Shown one piece after another: positions 1 through 11,300 of a stretch of 64,000 bases of DNA. The position numbers and the translations under genes are program-made. Position 1 is the first letter of the stretch, and every line of letters begins with the position of its first letter. The DNA is taken from assembly GCF_032362555.1 (NCBI RefSeq), contig NC_083527.1, positions 4,402,001-4,466,000 on the forward strand, written 5' to 3'. The notes under the pieces are model-generated. The model had not been told where the DNA came from and made no database searches. It saw only the letters and a list, made by a program, of their open reading frames with translations. This stretch comes from Amyelois transitella (Eukaryota > Arthropoda > Insecta > Lepidoptera > Pyralidae).

Positions 1-141
1 TTAGGCTGTAAAAGAAGAAAAAGAAACATAAAAAAGAATATTGAATAGAGACGGGATAACCCCGAGCTAGAAAAGAAAAAAAATAAAAAAAAGACTAGGT
101 ACCTACATACATATTTATTATGCTAAATATTAAATTTTCAG

Positions 142-3100
142 GGAATTTGACTTTCATCTTGTGCGTGGCGGTTGCTATGGCGATCGTCGGTGAGACTGGT
201 GAGACAATACACTGTTAATCATACAATCACGTCTTTATCCCTTACGAGGCAGGCAGAGCCAACATTCTCGAAAATCTGACCTGTCAGACTTTCGAAATTC
301 AAATTGATGGTATCTAGATTCAAATTTAACCCATCGCCAAAACAGAATCTTAAGTTTATATACTGCAGAGGGAGCGATGATTCCGCCAGACTTGGTGTCA
401 TGCCTGGGTAACCGCGGCTCTGACAGTGATGAGTCGAAGGTTGTATGTATGCTCCAATCCGTGAAATCTTTGCTGTGATAGGCCTGGTGAGTGACATTTT
501 GTGAAATCGCCACAAACTGTTCCTAATTATCGCAACGTGGACTCTTAACCTATATCATTTAAAATTTGACTCAGACTGATCATTATAATTTGATGCTCTT
601 CCTATCAATATAAACTTTTCATTCAGCTACAAAAATCGAAATTATTAGGTACTTCATCTTAATTATATTGATTTATATGATCACCACACACTACGTATCT
701 TATTTTACTTACTGTGAACTAATTCGACAATGTATATATTAACAGCTGTCAATGTACTACTAAAACTCGTCTACATTTTTCCCTAAATTCTCCTTCTTCT
801 TACAGTGGTTCCTCTTATCCTGGAAGTTGGTCGTCAGCTCCGAAAATTCTTCACATTTCCTCGTCGTAAACATCTGTCCAAAGACGGAGAAACCTCGTTC
901 AAAGTATCCCAACCCTGGTTTTTTGCCGCGAACAACGTTTTCTGTTTATATTTCGCCCACCACGATGAATTGGAGCAATTGATTTCGGTATTTTCATTGT
1001 GCTTTGTCACTCACTCTCATTTTTCGTACAAAACTTATCTTGTTGTCTCACTTACTGTCATCTTTTTAGTATTAAACTTGTCGTGTTGTCTCATTCACTC
1101 TGATTAACCGTATTAATGTCAAAAGAAGCGCGAAATGTTATGTCTGCTTGTGTGCATTTTAGGCTTTTTGGTGTTGTGATCTGTTATATTATATTTTTTT
1201 ATAAAATTACATACATACATACATACATATAATCACGTCTATATCCCCTGCGGGGTAGACAGAGCCAACAGTCTTGTAAAGACTAATAGGCCACGTTCAG
1301 CTGTTTGGCTTTAAGATGGCATTGGGATTCAAATAGTGACAGGTTGCTAGCCCATCGCCTAAAAGAAGAAAATTTTAAAAAAATTTATATAGTTTATGTA
1401 ATTTAAAAATTTTATAAAATTTATGCAACTAAACTAATTTTCTGATCAGCGTGGTTAAAGTTACACATTCGGTTGTCTAAATGTAAAGATTCCTAACACG
1501 GTTCAATCAATTCCATCTACCTGAACAATTCCTTCGTATATTCTCTACAGTAATGGCTCTATCTAATATAAGGAATGAAAACACGTGATATCTATGGTCA
1601 TTAAAGATTTTATATCTAGGCGTACCTACCTAATATTTTCATTCAAAACGTATGTAGTTTTTAACTCAAAATTAAGTCGATGATCCATAGTCAAAGCCGG
1701 TTTTAAGTTTAATGTAGTCGGACTTCTTAACAAAATCATCCAATGAACTTCTCAGCTGAAATATTTTAAAGCGATATATTTACGTATAACTTTTATCTCC
1801 TGACTGCTAACAAAACATATTTTTGTAACACTAACAAAATTTACGAGCCACTTATTACACTAATTAACGCATATTCGCTATGTGTTACCTCGAAACTGTA
1901 AACAAGTGTTAATTTACTTGAGTGTAGGTACTCTACGTTATGCGTTAAATTACTTCGATATAAAAATGTTGTGCCTTTTATGGAATATCTAGCCATTGTT
2001 TTGATATTGTTTGCGGACGACCTCTGTAGCATACTTAATGGTTATGCATACATACATACATATACAATACACACGGTCACGTCTATATCCCTTGCGGGGT
2101 AGGCAGAGCCAACAGTCTTGAAAAAACTGAATGGCCACGTCCAGCTATTTGGCTTAATGATAGAATGATTCAAATAGCGAGACGTTGCTAACCTATCGCT
2201 TAAAAAAGAATCCCAAGTTTGTTATCCCTAAGTCGCCTTTTACGACATCCATGGGAAAGAGATGGAGTAGTCCTATTCTTTTTTGTATTGGTGCCGGGAA
2301 CCACACGGCACTATATTATACAGTTATGGTATTATGGTATGGTTATATTTTGTATTCTGTCAGTTTAACGCGGCATTCAATCCAATAGTCATAAGATTGG
2401 CTCTGTCTACACGGTTAGAGATAAACGCGTCATGTTTGTTAGTCGCTTTATGAAGCTGGAACCAGTAGTATAATATCTGTGTGTGTTAACTTCGTAAAAT
2501 CATCTAAATACGGTATACTTACTTTATTATAGATGATTATACATATAACTTTGGTCATCGGCTCAGGCCATCTAAGAAGAACTGTATATGTACCTCTCCG
2601 TATTCCATAGGTATGCAATATTTCATGAAGATCAGTCCAGTGGTTTTGAAGTCAAAGACGGAAAAATAAATGCACTTTCGCATTTAATACATACAAACTA
2701 TCTTAATATTACAAACAGTTTTTAACTTTGTTTGTAAAGGCTAATTTTCGGAAATACTGAACTGCACTGTACCTACATTATCTGAAGATGTTATAAGTTA
2801 TGTTTTTACCTACTGCATACTTACAATTCCAGGAAACGGTCCTACATCCTTCAAATTGCCACGATCCGTGCAAGATTCTTTCGCCATTCAACCCCATTCA
2901 TAAATCTCATCGTACAAGCTCGCCAATTTAGGGTATCGTTGACCTGACCTTTCCCGAGAACACCCCAATACGTTCGTCTAGGCCTCCCTTTCTTAGATTC
3001 CCATTCACAATATCCTTACTATATTAATTATATATTATCCACTCCATCTCTCTCCCATGGATGTCGTAAAAGGCGACTAAGGGATATGCTTGTAAACTTG

Positions 3101-4095
3101 CGATTCTTTTTTTTAGGCGATGGGCTAGCAACCTGTCACTATTTGAATCTAAATTCTATCATTAAGCCAAACAGCTGAACGTGGCCTGTCAGTCATTTCA
3201 AGACTGTTGGCTCTGTCTACCCCGCATGGGATATACATAGATGGGATTATATGTATGTATGTATGTTATTCAATTGTAATTTTACAAATTCCAGCTTGCA
3301 GCCGCTGTCCGCCCCGCTCCAAGGTCCCCGGCTATAAACAGACCTGCACAGGGGACTACGACTGCCGGCACGGCATGGTCTGCTGCCCCAACTGGTCCAA
3401 CACTAAAAGCTGCGTCTACCCCGCCCCTTACGCCGCCAAAACCTTCGGTACAGGGAGCGTGACCAAATATGTTTATATCGGCTACGTCCAAGGTATTTAG
3501 TTCTCAAAATCCTTTAAATTTTTGCAGCTGGTAGATAACATAATGACTCGGTATTCTGCCCCGACTGGTTCAAAACAAAATGCTGCGTCTACCCCGCCCC
3601 TTATGCCGCTGGCAAAACCTTCAGTTCTGGGAGACTGACCAAATATTTTTATATTGGCTACGTCCGCGTTATTTTATATCTTTAGATATGACATATAGGC
3701 TCTGGGTCATTGGCTATCAAGATCAACATGGCTGGTGTGTTGGTACGCTTTAAAACAAGATCCTCATTAAACAGTTATGTGGTTAAAATAAATAAAACAA
3801 TTTTATGCATATATATTGAAAATCAAGCTTTTACCCCGGGGGGAGGAGGCAGAGACTACATATTTTCAATTGCCACGAACCCTGTATACTTACTTCTCTC
3901 GCTTCATCCACGTTTGTAACGCTTATTTTCATATGAGGTCAAAATTATGATGATTAATATTTTTACCATTATTCTAACTGACTTACTCTTCACCTACTTT
4001 CAGGGATCAGGAAATACTGCGACGGCATGAAATGCATGCCGTATCACGTTTGCAAACCTGACTATACAAGACGATTGACATGCCAGCTTCCCTAA
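142..4095 (+). CDS. Secreted cysteine-rich WAP-type protein, 5' partial
   Basis: Three exons join in phase: 142-189, 3295-3492 and 4004-4095 (stop TAA). The first gives a hydrophobic stretch (NLTFILCVAVAMAIV) that reads as a signal peptide, with likely cleavage at AIVA|CS where exon 2 begins. Exon 2 contains C-x3-DYDC-x5-CC, the core spacing of a WAP (four-disulfide) domain, and ends in a Tyr-rich stretch. Exon 3 adds four cysteines (YC, KC, VC, TC) and the stop. The start codon is not seen and must lie in an exon left of the window. Many WAP-type proteins are secreted protease inhibitors or antimicrobial factors; which applies here is unknown. Acceptors (ttttcag, ttccag, tttcag) and donors (gtgaga, gtattt) are acceptable. 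A decayed copy of exon 2 follows in intron 2. AATAAA at 4525-4530 is a possible poly(A) signal. Confidence 0.7.
221..345 (-). mobile_element. A-family repeat, degraded fragment
   Basis: 'cacgtctttatcccttacgagg' and 'agccaacattctcg' are recognisable. The frames read across it have no meaning. Confidence 0.6.
384..500. mobile_element. Family C element end
   Basis: 'catgcctgggtaaccgcggc' and 'gaaggttgtatgtatgctcc' match the copies at 14482-14585 and 20690-20835. Confidence 0.55.
1203..1372 (-). mobile_element. A-family repeat, 5'-truncated
   Basis: A CATA tract followed by 'cacgtctatatcccctgcgg' and ending 'catcgcctaaaagaagaa'. The 'ggtgccggg' half is missing. Confidence 0.8.
2045..2311 (-). 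mobile_element. A-family interspersed repeat, full length
   Basis: Reads from a CATA microsatellite through 'cacgtctatatcccttgcgg' to 'gtgccgggaaccacacggcac'. This roughly 265-bp unit is the commonest repeat in the window. It has no coding capacity and always ends in the (CATA)n/(TATG)n tract. Confidence 0.85.
2836..3000 (-). mobile_element. B-family retrotransposon 3' fragment, degraded
   Basis: 'gccacgatccgtgcaagatt', 'catcgtacaagctcg' and 'acgttcgtctaggcctccc' match the longer B copy at 36228. Confidence 0.65.
3039..3266 (+). mobile_element. A-family repeat ending 28 bp before a WAP exon
   Basis: 'ccactccatctctctcccat' through to a TATG tract. The tract ends only about 28 bp before the acceptor-side boundary of the exon at 3295, so the branch and pyrimidine region must fit in the short remaining space. 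Confidence 0.85.
3540..3670 (+). pseudogene. Decayed tandem copy of WAP exon 2
   Basis: This stretch repeats the second half of the exon at 3295-3492 with many substitutions. The frame still reads CCVYPAPYAAGKTF and then TKYFYIGYVR, against SCVYPAPYAAKTF and TKYVYIGYVQ in the true exon. The 5' half, with the first cysteines and an acceptor, is absent. The GT donor after the TACGTCC motif has changed to a weak or shifted site, so the copy is probably not spliced into mRNA. Confidence 0.7.
3830..3922 (-). mobile_element. B-family fragment
   Basis: 'ggaggaggcagagactacat' and 'cgcttcatccacgtttg' before WAP exon 3. Confidence 0.6.
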
Positions 4096-5934
4096 GGAAT
4101 GTTCGATAGATTCATGACTCTAAAATCAAGGATCTAAACTTAAGAAAATAGACTGGTCTAATTTATTTTCCACTTCAGTTAAATGACTACTGAGTGTGCA
4201 TTGATTTGTGTCATTTTCCTTATATAAGTAGGTATTTATGAATGTTAAATAAGGTGATTTGTACAATATAACATATCTTAGAAAGATGCTTTATGCTTTT
4301 ATGTTAGTACTTACAAATTCAATTAGAGAATTCAAAATCTCATATACTTACAGGTTTTCTAATAAGTACTTAACTGTTTTACCTAGATTAATATCACGTT
4401 TTGACCAGAAACTGTTAGAATTGAATAATTACCTACTATATTACAAATACCTAAATAATAATACAAATATTACCAAAGTTTAGTTTAGTAATTATTTACA
4501 TATACATAGGTATTATTGTCTGCAAATAAAGGTTAATTATTTAAATTATCGTACTTAACATTTTTTATTTCGTTACAGAATATTTTTTTTCCTTTTAATT
4601 GTACATGATCTAAGTTTATTTTCAACAAACATATCAAGAAGGAAAAGAATAAAAAAAGTAGTAAACAGAAACCCAACTTAAATTCTCTCTCTCTCAAATC
4701 TCTTATCAAAAATAAGTACTTATTTAATTGTGTACCTACCAAAGTAGTGTCATTGAAATAGTAAAAAGTATTTACCAAACTAGCTATATTGCTTTATGAT
4801 AATCAATATGTGCGTGAGTCGAATTTCATTGAAGTCGATCCAACACTTTATTCGTTACCAACAAGAATAGAAATTATGGATATAAAAACATGTAGGATCA
4901 ATTACCCTTCTACATGTTATTATTCTACGGATCCAACAAACCAGTACTGTCGCCAATAGAGAGTATAGTCGATAGTTTTCTTTGGGCAGAGGGCAGTGAG
5001 CACACGCCCTCCGCGGTGATTGCAGCCCGCGGCCACGCGATCATTTATTTTTAATCTGTGTTTGGCGGCAAAATTTGTGATGTGACCATAAACAATAATA
5101 TTGTTTTTTAAAGGTTTAATGCATGTTTCTTTTTTAAATCCCTGGGTGTACATGAGTTTAAACATCGAATGTTTTTCAAATTCAATTTTATTTTGTTTTA
5201 AGTTTTCCTTTCCTGAAATAAACAATGAAATGAATATAAAATTTGATTTCAAATGTTTTTAGACAACTACGATACAAAACTAGGTATAGAAAATATAGGT
5301 AAGTCAAAAAACTATTCAAAATATAGGTTTGTAACAAAATAGCATATTTTTTTTAAATTGCTGTTCGCTTAATGAAATCTTCTTTAAAATATTTTGTAAA
5401 ATTGTAGAAATCCAAGATTTAAACATTAATAAATAACATACCTTCCACGTGAGAAATAAAATTATAATATAATTCTACGCTTAACTTTCTATTCACATCA
5501 TTTATTTTTATCATTTTCATTCACACCAAGTAACTTCTGAAATGAGAATTCAATCTGTCAATTAAAATGCCTTATAGATTATGTATAGTTTTGAAGTAAA
5601 TACCTATCTAGTGGAAATATAATAATTGGAAAACTCCGCTCGCTTGTTGCATCTGAATAAGTTATCAGCTGATATCGACCACCGCTTGCAGGCTCATTTT
5701 GATGTCAAAACGTCATACCACGTAGTCAATAACCATTGAAATTGACATCTCTATTCCTGGCCTTTGAAATATGCTAGGCAAAATAAAATAAGAGTTTAAT
5801 TTGTTAGCAAAATACATAAGTTACATACTGTATAAACATAAGATCATTTTTCCTAAATTTAAAAAAAAAAAATACAATAATATATAAGGTTCATCTAATG
5901 ATCATGCTACGTTCGTAGCGGAAGAAATTATCTC

Positions 5935-6458
5935 TACGAAACTCGTAGCACGGCCGAAGAAATTTTTAACTACGAGAGGCGTAGCGTAACCTTTCGCTAC
6001 GCTACGCTAAGCTTTAATTACGACCATCCTACTGTCGTACAGGATCAACTGTGTCCAACGGACTTATTCCCTCTACGAATGTCGTAGCCAAGTCGTGTAC
6101 TCTACTACTGCCTACTACATTCAAAAATTCAAAATTTTTATTCATTACTATAGGATACTATATATCGCTTAATAATTGTCAAAACGTATGGTTGAACAAC
6201 ATTGGTTGACGTCAAATAAATAACTTAAAAACTAAGTTTACTGCCGCTTCCAAGGCGTCAGTGCAGAAGAAGCGGTAACAAACTGCACTGCAGCATTTTC
6301 TTCAACAACGTCAACTTCACAATATTAATTAAACTTAGAATAGAATGTGGACGAGAGAATACATTGGTCAGATTTATATATTTATGAGATTTCATATTGA
6401 AAAATATATATATATATATATATATATAGATTTATATATTTATGAGATTTCATATTGA

Positions 6459-6520
<62 letters not shown>

Positions 6521-6984
6521 TCAATATGAAATCTCATAAATATATAAATCTGACCAATGTATTCTCTCGTCCACATTCTATTCTAAGTTTAATTAATATT
6601 GTGAAGTTGACGTTGTTGAAGAAAATGCTGCAGTGCAGTTTGTTACCGCTTCTTCTGCACTGACGCCTTGGAAGCGGCAGTAAACTTAGTTTTTAAGTTA
6701 TTTATTTGACGTCAACCAATGTTGTTCAACCATACGTTTTGACAATTATTAAGCGATATATAGTATCCTATAGTAATGAATAAAAATTTTGAATTTTTGA
6801 ATGTAGTAGGCAGTAGTAGAGTACACGACTTGGCTACGACATTCGTAGAGGGAATAAGTCCGTTGGACACAGTTGATCCTGTACGACAGTAGGATGGTCG
6901 TAATTAAAGCTTAGCGTAGCGTAGCGAAAGGTTACGCTACGCCTCTCGTAGTTAAAAATTTCTTCGGCCGTGCTACGAGTTTCG

Positions 6985-6986
<2 letters not shown>
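5935..6986. repeat. Long perfect palindrome, about 490-bp arms
   Basis: The left arm (5935 to about 6429) is the exact reverse complement of the right arm (about 6492-6986). Both the outer ends and inner landmarks add to 12921 (5935+6986 and 6365+6556), so there is no indel between the arms. The centre is an (AT)n tract plus an extra copy of a roughly 40-base piece near 6429-6470. Each arm carries many CTACG/CGTAG words and an internal segment of family D (the 'ccgcttccaaggcg' region). Confidence 0.9.

Positions 6987-7038
<52 letters not shown>
6987..7038. repeat. (AT)n microsatellite
   Basis: An almost pure AT dinucleotide run begins exactly where the right palindrome arm ends. A second (AT)n tract lies at the palindrome centre (about 6464-6518). 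Confidence 0.9.
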
Positions 7039-7041
<3 letters not shown>

Positions 7042-7485
7042 GGATTGCCAATTTTAAAAAGATTTATGAAAAGACATTAAACCATTAAAGGCGCGATAAG
7101 CGTTCCTCTGCAACAGTCGTAGCGTAACCGTAGAGTTACTCTATGATCTATACTCCTGGAGATTTCCCTTATTAATTAAGATCTGATAATGAGAATGTGG
7201 AAAACATAAGGCAACACTTCAATTTGATGCCCAGCAAATGTATTCCTTTTTTTAAATTTCCTAACGTATTTTGATTTTTTTGTCTGTTACTTATTGTTTA
7301 TGTTGTTTATTGTTTATGATAAAATCATGTTAACTAACGTGTATCAACCTAGTAGCAGTTTCAGTAGGTATTTACTTGTAAACACTTTGTGTCATTACAC
7401 GTAAATGATTAAAATGATTAGGTGACTTATGCAGGCGTTAAAAACCTTAGGTCAAGGTGGCATATTCACACCTATATAGATAGAT

Positions 7486-7605
7486 AAAATTATGCCTTCT
7501 TTCCGGAGGGGTAGACAGAGACTACATCTTTTCACTTGCCACGATCCTTGCCCACTTCATTGGCTTCAATTACATTTATAACTCTCTTCATACAAGCTCT
7601 ACCTA
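7486..7605 (-). mobile_element. B-family fragment
   Basis: 'ctttccggaggggtagacag' to 'ctcttcatacaagctc' in the intergenic stretch before PTPDC1. Confidence 0.7.
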
Positions 7606-8182
7606 CAGTGTAGAGCTTGTATGAAGATAAAGTTAAAGTCTACAAGTAGGTGTAGACTCTACACCTACTTACAACTCTTTTTAATATGTAGTTATATTAA
7701 CTACTCTGTCCTATAGATCTATTAAATTCTTTACAACTTATACAAAAAATACTGGCTTCCCAATGCTTTTTTAACAACTACTACCTAAGTAACTATTTTC
7801 TACACTATCAATCCATCTGTTTTATAAGTTCTTACAATGTATTAAAATGCTTAGCTTCTTTGGGAAGAAACATACCAAAAACTGCTTCAAATCCGACACA
7901 AATGAATGAAGTCTTGAAGTTATTTAATTTTAAAATCAGATTTAAAAGTATACCAATTACTTTATTGTCGTGTCTAGTTAAAATGTTGCTAACAACTTCT
8001 TTAATCGATACTTTGCATCGTTTATCGATCTTGGCAGTAAAGTATCATTATTCGTAATTCTTTTATGAGTTGATCTAATTAAGTACGTGTACACCGCTGT
8101 TGCTATCGATTCCGCCTATAACTTATTAAGACCAATAGAAATTTTAAAGGACAAAAATTATTCTATTTTTGTCATTAAAATT

Positions 8183-8221
8183 TCTTTATTTAAATCTTGC
8201 CGTCAAGATTTAAATAAAGAT
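8183..8221. repeat. Perfect hairpin, 17-bp arms
   Basis: 'tctttatttaaatcttg' and its reverse complement flank 'ccgt'. About 170 bp before the PTPDC1 start codon. Confidence 0.85.
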
Positions 8222-8389
8222 TCTCTTTTATTTTAAATTTTCTTATATTCGTAATAAATGAAAGAAAATGTTGAATAAATAATTAATTCCAACGAATGTC
8301 ATAATATAAGGAATTAAGAAGTCGAGGCATTACTTTCAAGTACTAAACAAATTCTGCCGCTAACACCCCAAAATAATGTCAAACAAACA

Positions 8390-11300
8390 ATGAACGGGGA
8401 TGGAGTCGCGGGCGAGCCCCGTCCGATATGGGAGCGTCTGGGATGCGCGCGCGGCGTGTGTGCGCGGCTGTGCAGGCGCAGGGTGCGCAGGAGAGTGGCG
8501 CCGGAGCACGCCGCGGTCAACGGGAAGACTTCCGCAAGGTAAGATTTAAATTCAAAATTAATTTACATTCTCTTTTTCTAACCTATGCACCTTGCGATTT
8601 TCTCTCTCCATTTGGTCCGGTTTTCGGTATCCTCAGTTAAAATAATTGGTCTTTGATGAGACATTTTAATCATAATAAGGCAAGAATTAAACATTAATGA
8701 ATTAATTACATAAGGTATACACTACGGTACCACGGAGAATCGGGACCTTGTATCGCGCAAGGTTTCATACCGAAACCATTAAAATATAAAATAAATAAAT
8801 AAATAAATATATACGGGACAAATTACACAGATTGAGTTAGCCTCGAAGTAAGTTTGACACTTGTGTTACGAGATACTAACTCAACGATACTATATTTTAT
8901 AATAAATACTTATATAGATAAACATCCAAAACCCAGGCCAATCAGAAAAAGTTCTTTTCTCATCATGCCCTGGCCGGGATTCGAACCCGGGACCCCCGGT
9001 GTCACAGGCAAGCGTACTACCGCTGCGCCACAGAGGCCGTCAAATTATTTGGTCTTAATATAAATAAACCTTGCCTTTACATATCGTCTCACGTCACGCT
9101 ACGCAGCCGCAAGAAGTTTTTTTGAGCAACTACAAGGTAACGTGTGAGCTTGTAAGCTCAGTCACTTGTTTTGATCAAACTTTCAGATAATTATAATTAG
9201 GTCAGTACGGGTCAAGCTAAACCTTTGAAGTGTTAAGGTGTTTGTTGAAATGTAAGTCAGTTATCACGTCGTATTGTAACTGTTTTGTTGATTGACCTCT
9301 ATAGAATGAAAAAAATAAATATTTATAAATAAATGGTATATGTTTAGCTAGCTAGTTACCTTGGATGTTTAAAAACAAATACTTCGTGTTATTAGGATAG
9401 TAGTTCCTATGATAATAGTCTACAATAGTTACCTCTGAGGCCTCCTAAAAGTAGACTTTCAGTAACCTACGCTTAAACATCAGAATAATTTTATATAGTA
9501 AAAAATTAGAAAAATAATATTTTCTCGATTTCTATGGCAGCCCAAATTTTTCTATTCAAAAATTTACTATTCCTACTATAAATGCGAAAATTGTGTGTTT
9601 TGTTACTTTTTCATGCAAAAATACTGAACGGATTTTCATGAAACTTTATATATTTTAGACAGTGGAATAAGAAAAAAGTGGAAGAGATTTTAAGCGGACA
9701 AAGTCAAGCAACAGGGTAGACTCTGGAAACCCGCGTTAATTTTTGCCTTAACGGATGACGTATCAGCTGTAGCTTGGTTCAGTTCAAAGGGCAGGGACGC
9801 TATCACTATATGCCATATACATAGGCCTTCTAATAAATAAATAATACGTACGCATGTATGGCTATTAGGACAGACAGATGGTCGATAGATAGAGTATTAA
9901 ATATTCTATGCTTTCCTCTTTGATGTGTACGTATCTATTATTAACTTATAAAAGGTCATTAATCTAATAATATTGTTTGAAAAATTGAATCTATTATTGG
10001 ATTTAATGACTTAGTTTACGTGCTCATACATACATATGAATATAGTCACGTCTATTATCTCTTGCGGGGTAGAACAGTTTAGCAAAGACTGAAAGGCCAC
10101 GATCAGCTGTATAATGAAAAAAATCATATTTTTGGTGAAAAACCCCTAAAAGGGGTGCCTTTTAGGGGTTTAATTTTGAGAAATCCTTTTTTATCTCAGC
10201 ACTACGTGATAATATATAAGCTGCCGTCCAAATTTCGATGGACTGATGATCTGGTAAAGTCCTCGGGGAAACGTTGGATGCAGGTCGCCTCCTACAGAGC
10301 AAAGTGGAAGTCATTTGGGGGAGGACTACATTCAGCAGTGGACGTTTCATCTACGGCTGAAATGATGATGACCAAATTTCAAGTTTGCTTCTAAGATTTG
10401 ATATATTCTTACTATGCACATAATATATATTTACCATGCACCAAACTCTCTAATAACAAATTATCATTATAACGGTCGCTGTACCCACAAAATATAAACA
10501 AAGGCATTAAAACAAAACTGTATTGCCCGCAGTCCTATAATTTTACATTATTTGTTGGGGTGCGGAATATGGCGCAATGAAATGACATAGACCTAATAGA
10601 CTTAGGTAGGTATGTTAAATGCAGAAATACTTAATGCATGCAATACAGAAAAATGCGCCTTGTATAAAAATAAAACATATCTAGGTACGTTTTTACGCTT
10701 TACGTTAATAAGGAGTATTTCACATTCTCTTCTAATTGACTTTGTATTGAGGATAATTTTAGTTTTTCTTCTAGGTATTTCATTTGAACATCACCTAAGT
10801 ATAAGTTTACAATAAGTTCTATGGGTTATAATTTATGTGCAATATACGATATTCTACTATTATCTATATATCTTTATTATCTCAATGTAGGAATATAAAA
10901 TATTTGAATTAGTAATCTTTAAGAATAAAAATCCTTAAAAAATAAAAATAATCTTGTAAATACATTTTCCCCTTGAGGTAGGTATTTTAACCAAACAGTA
11001 AATGTCTAATGTGGAAAATTTGAAAAAAAAAATCAAAAAAAAATATGCTTATGTTTAATTTTTTTTAACCCGCTCCGCTCGTCCCTTATACCACATTTTG
11101 TCATCTGGCAATAAAAACACGCAACTCTTCGCGTGACAACCTTTTTGTACGTAATACAAAATACGACAGGGACGTAGCAAGGGGTTGCAAGTGCACAACT
11201 CTTTGTGTTGTTCGTAACCATTCTCTTTTGGAATAATACATTTCAACGATAAAAGCGATAAAGGCCCCTTTTAACCGCCTTCAAAAATAAATATATATGT

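Larger units (their letters stand above)
4096..8389. other. Intergenic region between WAP gene and PTPDC1
   Basis: This has no supported gene. It contains a short GC-rich block (4985-5040), the long palindrome (5935-6986), an (AT)n tract (6987-7038), a B-family fragment (7486-7605) and small hairpins (7600-7670 and 8183-8221). The last kilobase should contain the PTPDC1 promoter; no TATA box is clear. Confidence 0.6.

Noticed and set aside
805..1107. Open frame after a good acceptor at 805, joinable in phase to the exon at 142-189
   Set aside because: No recognisable protein. The direct join of 142-189 to 3295 gives a clean signal peptide followed by the WAP motif, and the end phase here does not fit exon 3295.
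6382..6663. Two opposite frames with long Ile-Tyr runs
   Set aside because: They translate the (AT)n centre of the palindrome and are not genes.
8314..8640. Overlapping frames on both strands around PTPDC1 exon 1
   Set aside because: By-products of a GC-rich exon; only the frame from 8390 joins in phase with exon 2.
8990..9042. Possible tRNA gene with good A and B boxes
   Set aside because: No proper acceptor stem, and the same sequence recurs with a common tail at 35938 and 39256, so it is a SINE head.
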